A stretch of DNA of 64,000 nt from Phytohabitans rumicis (GTDB lineage: Bacteria > Actinomycetota > Actinomycetes > Mycobacteriales > Micromonosporaceae), in the NCBI RefSeq assembly GCF_011764445.1, contig NZ_BLPG01000001.1, forward strand, positions 2,232,001 through 2,296,000, given 5' to 3'. The notes beneath the pieces were generated by a model that was not told the origin of the DNA, searched no databases, and saw nothing but the letters and a program-made list of their open reading frames with translations. Positions 55,151 to 62,768 of the stretch are shown here, in pieces. How positions within the stretch are numbered: the first letter of the stretch is position 1; each line of letters starts with the position of its first letter. The translations under genes were made by a program, and so were the position numbers.

Positions 55151-55172
55151 AACTACCAAGAGACAATCTTGG

Positions 55173-55341
55173 GCTACCGCGATGTCCGTCGCGGTCCGGG
55201 CCGTTGCTCCCGCGGCCTCGCCCTGCGCGGTCCACAATCGACAGCCCCGGCGCGCGGCGCGCCGGACCGGGATGGGTTGTGGGACGCGGAGGGTGCGGCC
55301 GCGGGAGCAACGGCCCGGACCACGACGGGCGTCGCGGCAGC
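55173..55341. repeat. Family E long inverted repeat
   Basis: Arms of about 43 bases (55173-55215 and 55299-55341) with four mismatches; the best-conserved part is CCGGGCCGTTGCTCCCGCGG. The 83-base spacer holds no frame. It ends 42 bases from the stop of the phosphatase gene. Confidence 0.85.
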
Positions 55342-55383
55342 TCAACATCTCTTGATTTTCCTCACCCTCACCGCGAGACGTCT

Positions 55384-56154
55384 CTAGATAACGCAGACGC
55401 GAACGAGCGTGATGTCGTCCACCCCGAGGCTCCCGTGGTCGCGAAGGCCGCGGACCAGGTCCTGGAACGACCGGCGGTCGACCGCCCGGATCGCCTGCCA
55501 GACCGGCGCGCCGGTCATCGCGGACTGCTCCAGCAGGCACTGGCTCAGCCTGTCGCTGGCCAGGACGAGCATGTCCCCGCGCCGGAGCTGGCCGGTGCAG
55601 AACTGGATCCAGCCGGCCGGGTCGGGCGACTTCTCCGGCCGCGAGTACAACAGCGTCGGGCTCTGGCTGAACGCCTGCCCCGCGGAGACGGGAAACGACA
55701 CCTGGAGGGTGGCGCCGCGGACGTGCAGCACGCAGCAGTCGCCGATGGCGTACACGTGGAAGTTGCCGTCCGTGTCCTCCGGGGCCCGCGCCCAGACGCC
55801 GGCGAACGCCGCCGCGCTCTCCAGCCGCTCCGCCGCCATCGCCTCCCACCAGTCCACATCGGACTGCTCGCGCGCCGGCGCGGCGTGCGGCCAGCGGTCC
55901 CGCTGCCGCAGGAGTACGTCCTGGGTCGTCCGCGGCGTACGCGGCCGCGCGTCCAGGAAGCCGTCGACGAGGTGCCGCGCCCACTCCTTGACCCGGTACC
56001 CGCTGCCGGCGCCGTCGGCGACCGCGAACCAGCCCTCGGCGCCGGTGACCAGGTAGCCGGCGGCGTCCTCCCAGTCCTGCGGGTGCGCCTCGTCCTTGGG
56101 AAAGGAGTACGCGTGGACGACGAACCTCGGCGCGGCGCCGTCACGCCCGGACAT
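55384..56154 (-). CDS. PP2C-like protein phosphatase, last gene of the dynamin/kinase operon
   Basis: A 256-residue PPM/PP2C-like enzyme. Metal-binding acids are visible in QDWEDAAGY (about residue 30), FAVADGAGSGY (Asp47), LVLASDRLSQ (Asp201) and GVDDITLVRV (Asp246-Asp247), which are the conserved PP2C positions; AIGDCCVLH corresponds to the middle strand. It would remove phosphate from Ser/Thr, probably on proteins phosphorylated by the kinase three genes upstream. It overlaps the vWA gene by 14 bases, so coupling is tight. No membrane segment is seen. Confidence 0.8.
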   Translation of the reverse strand: MSGRDGAAPRFVVHAYSFPKDEAHPQDWEDAAGYLVTGAEGWFAVADGAGSGYRVKEWARHLVDGFLDARPRTPRTTQDVLLRQRDRWPHAAPAREQSDVDWWEAMAAERLESAAAFAGVWARAPEDTDGNFHVYAIGDCCVLHVRGATLQVSFPVSAGQAFSQSPTLLYSRPEKSPDPAGWIQFCTGQLRRGDMLVLASDRLSQCLLEQSAMTGAPVWQAIRAVDRRSFQDLVRGLRDHGSLGVDDITLVRVCVI

Positions 56155-56932
56155 CGACGCGGGTCCCGATGTCGATGGCCTGCACCACGGCCTTCATGTC
56201 GGCGTTGAGGACCAGCCCGCGGGCGTCCTTGTGCACGTCCACCCCGAGCTCGACGGCGTACTCCCGCATCAGCGGCGGCAGCGGCGACGACATGCGGAAC
56301 AGCGCCTTCGCGCGCTCGTCGGTCACCGCCCGGTCGTCCGCCGGGAACGTCACGGCGGTGGCCAGGTGGGCGCCGAGGGCGATGTTGAACAGCCGGGTGG
56401 CGCCCTGGCCGGTGCCGAGCGACACGAGTCGGCGGGCCGCCAGCTCCGGGTCGCCGTCCGTGGCGTACCCGTCGGTGATGTTGATGACGACCGGCGGATC
56501 CGAATCCGGGTGGCTGGCCACCCACCCCTCGACGATGTTCGCGGCGAGGTCGAGCGCCGCGCACATGTGGGTGAGCCCGTCGGCGACCGGCTCGAACCAG
56601 ATCGGCCGCGGCCGGCCGCCGTCGCGGTCGACGCGGAGCTTGTTGGTCGCGATCTCCGCGACGGAGGCGAGCATGCGGCCGGCGAGCGCGCCGGAGAAGA
56701 GCGTCCGGGCACCGGTGCCGTATCCGATCAGGCCGACGTCGAAGTAGTGCCGGGGCGGTTCGTTGCGCGCCTTCACGCTGCGCATCACGATCGACTCCAG
56801 CAGCTCGTTGATGCTGCCGGCCAGCGCGTGCGCCTTGGTCATGGTCGCGGCGCCGGCCATCGGCTCCTGCATCGACGCGGACTGGTCGAGAAGGAATACG
56901 AAGCACCCGGGCTTCTTGCGGTCCACACTCAT
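56141..56932 (-). CDS. von Willebrand factor A (vWA) domain protein
   Basis: A 263-residue single-domain vWA protein. The MIDAS metal site is complete: DQSAS at residues 16-20, a Thr in GLTHMC near 121 and NITDGYATDG at about 151-160. It resembles cytoplasmic vWA proteins of the TerY type, which act as scaffolds in phosphorylation-controlled complexes. The ATG at 56932 overlaps the upstream stop (ATGA) and its own end overlaps the phosphatase gene. Likely role: to bring kinase, phosphatase and a target together. Confidence 0.85.
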   Translation of the reverse strand: MSVDRKKPGCFVFLLDQSASMQEPMAGAATMTKAHALAGSINELLESIVMRSVKARNEPPRHYFDVGLIGYGTGARTLFSGALAGRMLASVAEIATNKLRVDRDGGRPRPIWFEPVADGLTHMCAALDLAANIVEGWVASHPDSDPPVVINITDGYATDGDPELAARRLVSLGTGQGATRLFNIALGAHLATAVTFPADDRAVTDERAKALFRMSSPLPPLMREYAVELGVDVHKDARGLVLNADMKAVVQAIDIGTRVDVRA

Positions 56933-57984
56933 TGGCTGATCCCCTCCTGCTGACGACGGACCTCGTCCGTGAACGTGCCGGCGCCGCCCAGCAGCACCTT
57001 CGGCCAGTCGCGGCCCTGAGCCACCCAGCTGTCGCCGCAGACCGTGCAGCGGTAGGCGCCCTGCCGGCCCACGGGATCGAAGGCACCGCACTGGGGGCAC
57101 TGCTCCGCCGGCTCGGTGAGCGGCCCGGCGACCGCCCACGGGCTGAAGTCGAAGGCTGTGCTTGCTGGCGCTCGCTCCGCTCGCACGGGCCCTCGGGCCT
57201 GCGAGGCGCCATCTTCCCTCGTCGCTTCGCTCCTCAGTCCAGACGACGCCGGCCCGAAGACCGAGCTGGCTGGCGCTCGCTCCGCTCGCACGGGCTCCGG
57301 CGGCGGGCGTCGCCAGCGCCGGACGGCGAGCGCGACGAGCAGCACGACCATCGGCACCCAGGTCACCAGGACGAGGATCCGCAGCGAGCGGGCCACCCCG
57401 CCGTCCTCGGGCCGGGCCAGGACCGCCCCCGTCCCGTCGACCACCACGGCGAGCCCGCCCAGCGCGTCGACCACCGGCCCGGCGCCCGAGGCGGTGAAGA
57501 CCACCGACAAGGGCGGCCCGTCATCGGGCGGCGCGCCCGTCACGGCCCGCGAGCTGAGCAGGGCTTGCCCGTCGGGGAGGCGGTACGGGTCGTCGATCCG
57601 TACCGAGATCGTCTTGCCCGGCTTCGTCGGCGCCCCGTCCTTGTCGAAGGCGCCGGGGTTGTCGCGCACCAGCGTCTCGACGTCGACGCGGAACCGCGTG
57701 GCGAGCGCGGCCAACCGATCGTCCTTGGTGACCCGGAGCTGGATGCGGGCGCCCGGCGGGCGGTCCGCGGGCACGACGACCAGCACGGCCTCCGCGCCGA
57801 GCGCCGCGGCGTCCTGTTGAGTACGGTCCAGCGCCTCCTGGTCCAGCGCCGCACCGTCCCGCGCCTGCTCGGCCACCATCACCGTCGGCGGGGCGTCCGG
57901 CCAGGCCACCGACGCGATCACGCCCAGGATCAGGAACAGCGCGGCGGTCGGCGCGAGGAGGTACGGCGGCCGGAAGCTTCGCAC
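56929..57984 (-). CDS. Membrane protein with LysM-like domain and cytoplasmic zinc ribbon
   Basis: A 351-residue protein with an unusual layout: TM helix 1 (residues 10-28), an extracytoplasmic part with a LysM-like segment (LRVTKDDRLAALATRFRVDV, about 82-128) that could contact peptidoglycan, TM helix 2 (201-221), and a cytoplasmic tail with a zinc ribbon (CPQC at 296-299, CTVC at 313-316). In the tail, residues 231-275 are encoded by repeated DNA: two identical 26-base copies at 57164-57189 and 57269-57294. It may link wall status to the cytoplasmic vWA/PP2C/kinase proteins. The combination is not one I recognise. Confidence 0.7.
   Translation of the reverse strand: MRSFRPPYLLAPTAALFLILGVIASVAWPDAPPTVMVAEQARDGAALDQEALDRTQQDAAALGAEAVLVVVPADRPPGARIQLRVTKDDRLAALATRFRVDVETLVRDNPGAFDKDGAPTKPGKTISVRIDDPYRLPDGQALLSSRAVTGAPPDDGPPLSVVFTASGAGPVVDALGGLAVVVDGTGAVLARPEDGGVARSLRILVLVTWVPMVVLLVALAVRRWRRPPPEPVRAERAPASSVFGPASSGLRSEATREDGASQARGPVRAERAPASTAFDFSPWAVAGPLTEPAEQCPQCGAFDPVGRQGAYRCTVCGDSWVAQGRDWPKVLLGGAGTFTDEVRRQQEGISQ
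57164..57294. repeat. Repeat insertion inside a coding sequence
   Basis: Two identical 26-base copies (57164-57189, 57269-57294, core GGCGCTCGCTCCGCTCGCAC) lie 105 bases apart, exactly 35 codons, and keep the frame open. They encode PVRAERAPAS twice. Confidence 0.85.
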
Positions 57985-57994
57985 GGTCTTCCCC

Positions 57995-59065
57995 TCAGGC
58001 TGTCGCGACGAGCAGGAGTACGACCAGTCCGATCAGCGCGGCCAGCACCGCGAACGCCAGGACGGATCGGCGCCGCCGCCGTGGCGCGGCCGCGGCCGTG
58101 GCCGGTGGCGCCGGTGGCGCCGGTGGCGCCGCTTGCGGTCGCGCCGCCGGCACGGTCCGCACGGTCGGCACGGTGCGCACCGACTTCGGGCTCACCGTCG
58201 CGAACGCCGCCTGGCAGAGCTGGTGCAGCTCGGCCGTCAGGTCGCGGACCTGCGCGTCCCGGTTGGAGGCGAGCCGGAACCACAGCGGGGTCGCCATGCT
58301 CCGGGCCAGGTCGTCGGCGCGGAACAGGAGGTTCTCGTCGGCGTGGTACTCGTCCCACAGCGCCGGGTCGTGGATCAGGGCCCGGATGCAGACCAGCACG
58401 ACGAGCGCGGAGAACCGGTCCACGTCCTCGCCCCAGCAGTCGCTGGACACCCGCTGCGGGTGCTGGAAGTTCTCGTGGCCGTACTCGTCCGGGGGCAGGT
58501 CGGACAGCGGCGGCGCCCACACCCCGTCGAGGTCGACCAGCCGCAGCCGGTCGTCGCGGTCGATCCAGATGTTGTCCTGCTGGAGGTCGCCGTGCGCGAG
58601 CCGCCGCGCGCTCAGCTCGGCGGTCAGCGCCTGCCACCCGCTGGCCAGGCTTTCCAGCCGCTCCTGATCGGTCCTGATCTCGTCGAGGTGCAGGCGCAGC
58701 GAGCGCCCGCCGAGGTCCTCCATGCTCAGCACGGGCACCTGCTGCCCACCCGCCGACAGCCCGTCGTCCCACCACCGGAAGCTGGCGAACGCCGGGCAGC
58801 CGCCGTCCTTGGCGTACCGGGACAGCCGCTGGTAGCGCTTGCGCAGCGACGGGGCCGGCGGCCGCCGGAAGCAGCGCAGCACGGTGGGCTCGCCCTCGAT
58901 CTCGCCGTAGAAGACGTACGCCGACTGGCCCGGCACCGGCTGGACGGTGTCGTCCGCATCCCGCACCGGTACGAACTTGCCGAGCCGGCCGGCCAGCGAC
59001 TGGGTGGGCCGCCACAGGGCGGTCAGGTAGTCGTCCAGGGAGGGCCAGGGCCGGTTGTCCGTCAT
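57995..59065 (-). CDS. Tail-anchored protein-kinase-like enzyme
   Basis: A 356-residue kinase-fold protein. The catalytic loop is RLAHGDLQQDNIWID (Asp160, Asn165) and the metal-binding motif is VDLDG (Asp178-Asp180) instead of DFG, as in aminoglycoside- and lipopolysaccharide-kinase-like families; the N-lobe has YVFYGEIEGEPTVLRCF with a possible ATP-binding region. A Pro/Ala linker (about 295-325) and a C-terminal TM helix (LAFAVLAALIGLVVLLLVAT) anchor it to the membrane with the kinase inside. It likely phosphorylates a partner in the operon. It starts 8 bases downstream of the dynamin-like gene's stop. Confidence 0.8.
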   Translation of the reverse strand: MTDNRPWPSLDDYLTALWRPTQSLAGRLGKFVPVRDADDTVQPVPGQSAYVFYGEIEGEPTVLRCFRRPPAPSLRKRYQRLSRYAKDGGCPAFASFRWWDDGLSAGGQQVPVLSMEDLGGRSLRLHLDEIRTDQERLESLASGWQALTAELSARRLAHGDLQQDNIWIDRDDRLRLVDLDGVWAPPLSDLPPDEYGHENFQHPQRVSSDCWGEDVDRFSALVVLVCIRALIHDPALWDEYHADENLLFRADDLARSMATPLWFRLASNRDAQVRDLTAELHQLCQAAFATVSPKSVRTVPTVRTVPAARPQAAPPAPPAPPATAAAAPRRRRRSVLAFAVLAALIGLVVLLLVATA

Positions 59066-59072
59066 CGCTGCC

Positions 59073-61526
59073 CTACGCGCCGGCCGGCCCGGTCAGGGCC
59101 TGCTGGAGGGTGGCGGCCGAGCCGGCGAGGCTGCCCACGCCCTCGTCCAGCGCGCCCATCCGCCCCGACAGCTGCGCCGCCGAGCCGTCGAAGACCTCCG
59201 GCCAGATCGTGGTGCGGTACGGGCCGCAGATCTTCTTGTACTCAAGCTCCCCGTCCGGCGTACGGCCCGCGCCGTCCCAGAACACCCACAGCGTCGCGGC
59301 CAGCACGCTGGTGATCGACAGCGACTCGCGGCGCAGGCTCTCGGTGAGCTCGCCGAGCGCCTCGTCGATGGCGCTGTTCAGCAATGCGGCGAGGTTCTTC
59401 GTGTGGTCGGCCGGCGTACCCAGGCCCGCCGGCTCGGTCCAGCCCGCGCCGGGGCGCGGCGCCGGGGACACGGGGGCATCCCCAGGGGTACGCGGCTGGG
59501 CGGACTCCTCGTAGTCCAACCACCATTCGTCGTCGGAGCCGGTACGGCCGGACGGCGTCGCCGTGGGCGCGGGCGCGGCGCCGGCCCGGTGCACCATCAG
59601 CCGCGCCTGCCAGCTCTCCAGGTCCACCTTGATGACGATCGGCGTGGCCACCCGCAGGAACAGGCTCCCGTAGTCCTTCTTCAGCTGGGCGAGCCGCTCG
59701 ACCGCGCGCCGGAAGGCGGGCACGTTGAGGTGGCCGATCGCCTCCAGCAGGCGCGGCAGCGCGTCCGGGCCGTCGGGTACGAGGTCCGGGGTGAGGCGTT
59801 CGCGCAGGACCGCCGCGACCTCGCCCCACAACCGGTCGACGGCGGCGTGCAGCGACGCGTCGATGTGCTGGAACTGGCGGGTGATCTCGTGCCGCGCGCC
59901 GTTGAGCTGCCGTTCGTACTCGCGGAACGGCTCCGTCGCCATCGCCGCCACGGTCTCGGCCTCCCACTCGGAGTGGCCGCCCACGCCGTACCCCTGGGCC
60001 GCCCACTCGCGGACCCGCCGTTCCGCGTCGTCGATCGCCGCCTCGATCTCGTCGATCGGCGTCCCGCCGCGCACCGACTCCTCGTACGCCTTGTAGAGCT
60101 CCCGCAGCGCCAGGCTCAGCGACCGCCGGAGCTTGGCCGCCTGCCGGTACAGCTCGTCCTCGTCCTCGGGCAGCACCCGGCGCCACTCGGCGGCGCTGCG
60201 GTTGACCCGGGACAGCAGGTCGCCCACCTCGTCCGCGAGGTCGGCCAGGCCGCCGCGCATCCGTTCGATGGCCATCGCGTCCATGTCGGCGAGCCGATCG
60301 GCGAGCCGATCGAGGACGGGGAGCAGCAGCCGGTCCCGGACGCTCGCCTCGTCGGTGGCGTCGCAGACGAGCACCTCGATGCCGTGCGGCCGGGTGACCG
60401 CCTCGACCGCGGTCAGCGCGTTGCGGAACGAGCCTTCGCCCAGGTCGGCGTCCCGGTTGACGACCATCATGAGGAAGTCGGCGAGGCGTACGTCGCGGCC
60501 GGCGTCCTGCGCGAGCTGGAGGATCTCGAAATCGTCGGTGCCGTGGTGGACGGTGTCCTTGATCGGTTTCTTGATGCACAGCAGCAGGTCGACGTCGTTG
60601 TTGATGTCGCGGAGGAAATGGCGGTCGATCTCCAGCCCGGCCTCGCCGGCGCCCGGCAGATCCACCAGCACGAGGCGCGCCCGGTCGACGAGGAAACGAC
60701 AGTAGATGTGGACGTCCCGGACCGCGTGGTAGGGCCGGTCCACGCCGTTCTGGTCGAGGGGGTACGCGATGTACGGGCGCAGGCTCGCCAGCGGCACCGT
60801 CATGACCCGCTCCTGCCCCAGCAGGATCTGCCGGTAGCTGGGGAAGGACCGCTGCGCCTGGTTGAGCTTGACGAGGAACGGCTGGGCGCTCAGTCGTTCC
60901 GGTGGCGCGCCGGCCCCCCGCGTCCCGGAATCGATGGTGACCGACGCCGGGTACGAATAGGCGGCGAACTCGTCCGGCGTACGCGGGGCCGCGCCCAGTC
61001 CCGCGCTGGTGTGCAGCGGCTGCACGTACTCGTCGCGAAACGCTTCCCACGTGCGCAGCGTGATGACGGCCTCGCGGCGATCGGGCGAATGGTAGATGCG
61101 CGTCCGCGCGGCGGTCGTCGGGAAGTCCGAGCCGGACGGAATGACGTCCTCACCCTGGTTGGCGACCTTTCGCAGGATCGTGCTTTTGCCCGCCTTCGTT
61201 CGGCCGAGAACGCCGATGTTGACCGTCTCCCGGTGCACCCGCGCGTGGACCGCCATCACCTGGGATCGCAGCTCGTTGATTCGCTCGGTCAGCGTGTCGA
61301 GAGAACGCGGACCTTCAAGAAAATCCGCGAGATCCTGGCCAATTGCCGCGAACTCGGGCCGGGCCGAGTGACGATAGGCTTCCTGCCTGGCGTCCTTGGC
61401 CAAACGTCGTACGTCGTCGAACCGCCCGGCCAGATCCTCATACGCGACACGGACCCGTTCAACGGCCGGCCGGTGTCGTGCGCGGCCCGCAATCGTCGCG
61501 GCGATCTTCATTTCAACGTTCGACAC
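59073..61526 (-). CDS. Dynamin-like large GTPase
   Basis: An 817-residue GTPase. G1 is GVLGRTKAGKST (about residues 107-117), G2 probably the Thr in PTTAART (near 137), G3 LVDLPGAGE (Asp near 289) and G4 VVNRDADL (near 357). The rest is long amphipathic helix, including VDRLWGEVAAVLRERLTPDL, as in dynamin stalks; no TM segment is obvious. The start is GTG at 61526 with GAGGAG at the right distance. Bacterial dynamins bind, tubulate or fuse membranes and take part in membrane repair and phage defence. As first gene of the operon it probably is the effector, controlled by the downstream kinase and phosphatase. Confidence 0.85.
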   Translation of the reverse strand: MSNVEMKIAATIAGRARHRPAVERVRVAYEDLAGRFDDVRRLAKDARQEAYRHSARPEFAAIGQDLADFLEGPRSLDTLTERINELRSQVMAVHARVHRETVNIGVLGRTKAGKSTILRKVANQGEDVIPSGSDFPTTAARTRIYHSPDRREAVITLRTWEAFRDEYVQPLHTSAGLGAAPRTPDEFAAYSYPASVTIDSGTRGAGAPPERLSAQPFLVKLNQAQRSFPSYRQILLGQERVMTVPLASLRPYIAYPLDQNGVDRPYHAVRDVHIYCRFLVDRARLVLVDLPGAGEAGLEIDRHFLRDINNDVDLLLCIKKPIKDTVHHGTDDFEILQLAQDAGRDVRLADFLMMVVNRDADLGEGSFRNALTAVEAVTRPHGIEVLVCDATDEASVRDRLLLPVLDRLADRLADMDAMAIERMRGGLADLADEVGDLLSRVNRSAAEWRRVLPEDEDELYRQAAKLRRSLSLALRELYKAYEESVRGGTPIDEIEAAIDDAERRVREWAAQGYGVGGHSEWEAETVAAMATEPFREYERQLNGARHEITRQFQHIDASLHAAVDRLWGEVAAVLRERLTPDLVPDGPDALPRLLEAIGHLNVPAFRRAVERLAQLKKDYGSLFLRVATPIVIKVDLESWQARLMVHRAGAAPAPTATPSGRTGSDDEWWLDYEESAQPRTPGDAPVSPAPRPGAGWTEPAGLGTPADHTKNLAALLNSAIDEALGELTESLRRESLSITSVLAATLWVFWDGAGRTPDGELEYKKICGPYRTTIWPEVFDGSAAQLSGRMGALDEGVGSLAGSAATLQQALTGPAGA

Positions 61527-61795
61527 GCAGGACTCCTCACCCGGCCGCGGAAAGCGTGAATTCCCGGCCCGATCGGAAAAGTGGCTACAGGTTCTCACGC
61601 GCGAAACGGACCGAGAAGAGAACACTTGTTTCTTGTCCATCCGGGCGATTAGCGCTCGCCTTATTGCTATGGCGACGCCGTCCCATCGCACGCTGTCAAG
61701 TCCACTTCGGACGCCAGCGCTCGTCGGATCTAGGACAAGGATCCAGTAGTCGCATTCCGCCGTCCCGCGGATCCCGGCCGGGTTAGCGTGACGGA

Positions 61796-62161
61796 ATGGA
61801 CTGGGACGCGCAGACCTTCGACGAGTTGGCCGCCGTACGCGACCTCGACATCGTGGTGCCGGCCCCGGGTCATGACACGATCCGCACGCCGATCTGGGTC
61901 GTGCCCCTCGGCGAGCACCTCTACGTGCGGTCGTGGAAGGGCCAGGAGGGCCGGTGGTACCGCCGGGCCCGCCGGCACGGCTCGGGCGCGGTCGTCACCA
62001 GCGGCGGCGAGCGCGGTGTGCGGTTCGTGCCCGTCACCGACGCCGCCCTCGACGCGGCGATCGACCGGGAGTACCTCGCCAAGTACGGCGACACCAGCCC
62101 GGCGCAGGCGATGGTCCGGCCGCCGGTCAGCGGCACGACTCTCCGGCTGGTGCCCGCTTAG
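61796..62161 (+). CDS. DUF2255 family protein
   Basis: A 121-residue protein with TIRTPIWVVPLGEHLYVRSW and GQEGRWYRRARRHGSGAVV, the hallmark of DUF2255, whose fold resembles FMN- or F420-binding split barrels. The function is not known. It stands divergent from the dynamin operon with about 270 bases between, in which no clear promoter pair was identified, and it ends four bases inside the convergent membrane protein gene. Confidence 0.8.
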   Translation: MDWDAQTFDELAAVRDLDIVVPAPGHDTIRTPIWVVPLGEHLYVRSWKGQEGRWYRRARRHGSGAVVTSGGERGVRFVPVTDAALDAAIDREYLAKYGDTSPAQAMVRPPVSGTTLRLVPA

Positions 62162-62595
62162 CCCGGTGGCCGGCACCAGTCGTGCACCTTCGGGCCGAGC
62201 AGGGCGAAGACCAGCGCGCCGTTGACGGCGACCCCGGACCATGCCTGCCCGCTGCCCAGGCTGTCGGTAGCGGCCCCGACGATGATGACCACGATGTGCG
62301 CGGCGCAGACGAACAGCGCCCCGGTCCGCCCCCAGCGCCGGCCGAAGAAGAGCCCGGCGGCGGAGGCCACCTGCGTCGCCGAGAGCAGCAGGCTCAGCAC
62401 CACGGCGGCGATGAACTCGTCCTCCTCGCCGTGCGAGACCGCGTCCTGCAGGAGCAGCGCCCCGATGAACGCGCCCAGCAGGCCGAGCGCGGCCAGCAGC
62501 AGGCAGATGACCCAGACCGTGGGCGGCCGGCGCTCCGGTCGCGGCGGCTCCGGCCGGCTGTAGCGGGGCCTCAACGGCCTGCCCTCGTTAACCAT
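62158..62595 (-). CDS. Small membrane protein of unknown function
   Basis: About 145 residues with a Pro/Arg-rich cytoplasmic N-terminus and four TM helices, the first VWVICLLLAALGLLGAFIGA, then FIAAVVLSLLLSATQVASAA, ALFVCAAHIVVIIVGAATDS and a shorter one near the end. I do not recognise the family. Start at ATG 62595 is likely, but an upstream TTG or GTG around 62631 cannot be excluded. Confidence 0.65.
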   Translation of the reverse strand: MVNEGRPLRPRYSRPEPPRPERRPPTVWVICLLLAALGLLGAFIGALLLQDAVSHGEEDEFIAAVVLSLLLSATQVASAAGLFFGRRWGRTGALFVCAAHIVVIIVGAATDSLGSGQAWSGVAVNGALVFALLGPKVHDWCRPPG

Positions 62596-62632
62596 CGCCG
62601 GCGAGTGTATCGACGCCCGTCCAGCCCCCAAC

Positions 62633-62688
62633 CGTGATCAGGGCGTCCTTCAAGTCGCTGGAACGACTTGAAGGACGCCCTGATCACG
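62633..62688. terminator. Perfect 25-base hairpin
   Basis: Arms 62633-62657 and 62664-62688 are exactly complementary (core GGGCGTCCTTCAAGTCG), with the loop CTGGAA. It lies between two divergent genes, not after one, so it may act as an insulator or be a mobile palindrome rather than a terminator. Confidence 0.7.
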
Positions 62689-62718
62689 AAGTCCAGGCGG
62701 CTCGGCTACAGTGTCGAA

Positions 62719-62730
62719 GAAAGCGTTTTC
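62719..62730. promoter_or_regulatory. LacI-family operator-like site
   Basis: GAAAGCGTTTTC, palindromic around CG with one mismatch, 38 bases upstream of the ATG of the following gene. It resembles the site at 20814 (AGAACGTTTTCT). Confidence 0.55.
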
Positions 62731-62768
62731 CCCTCGAAGCACCACGAACGACTCGAACGGAACAGAGC

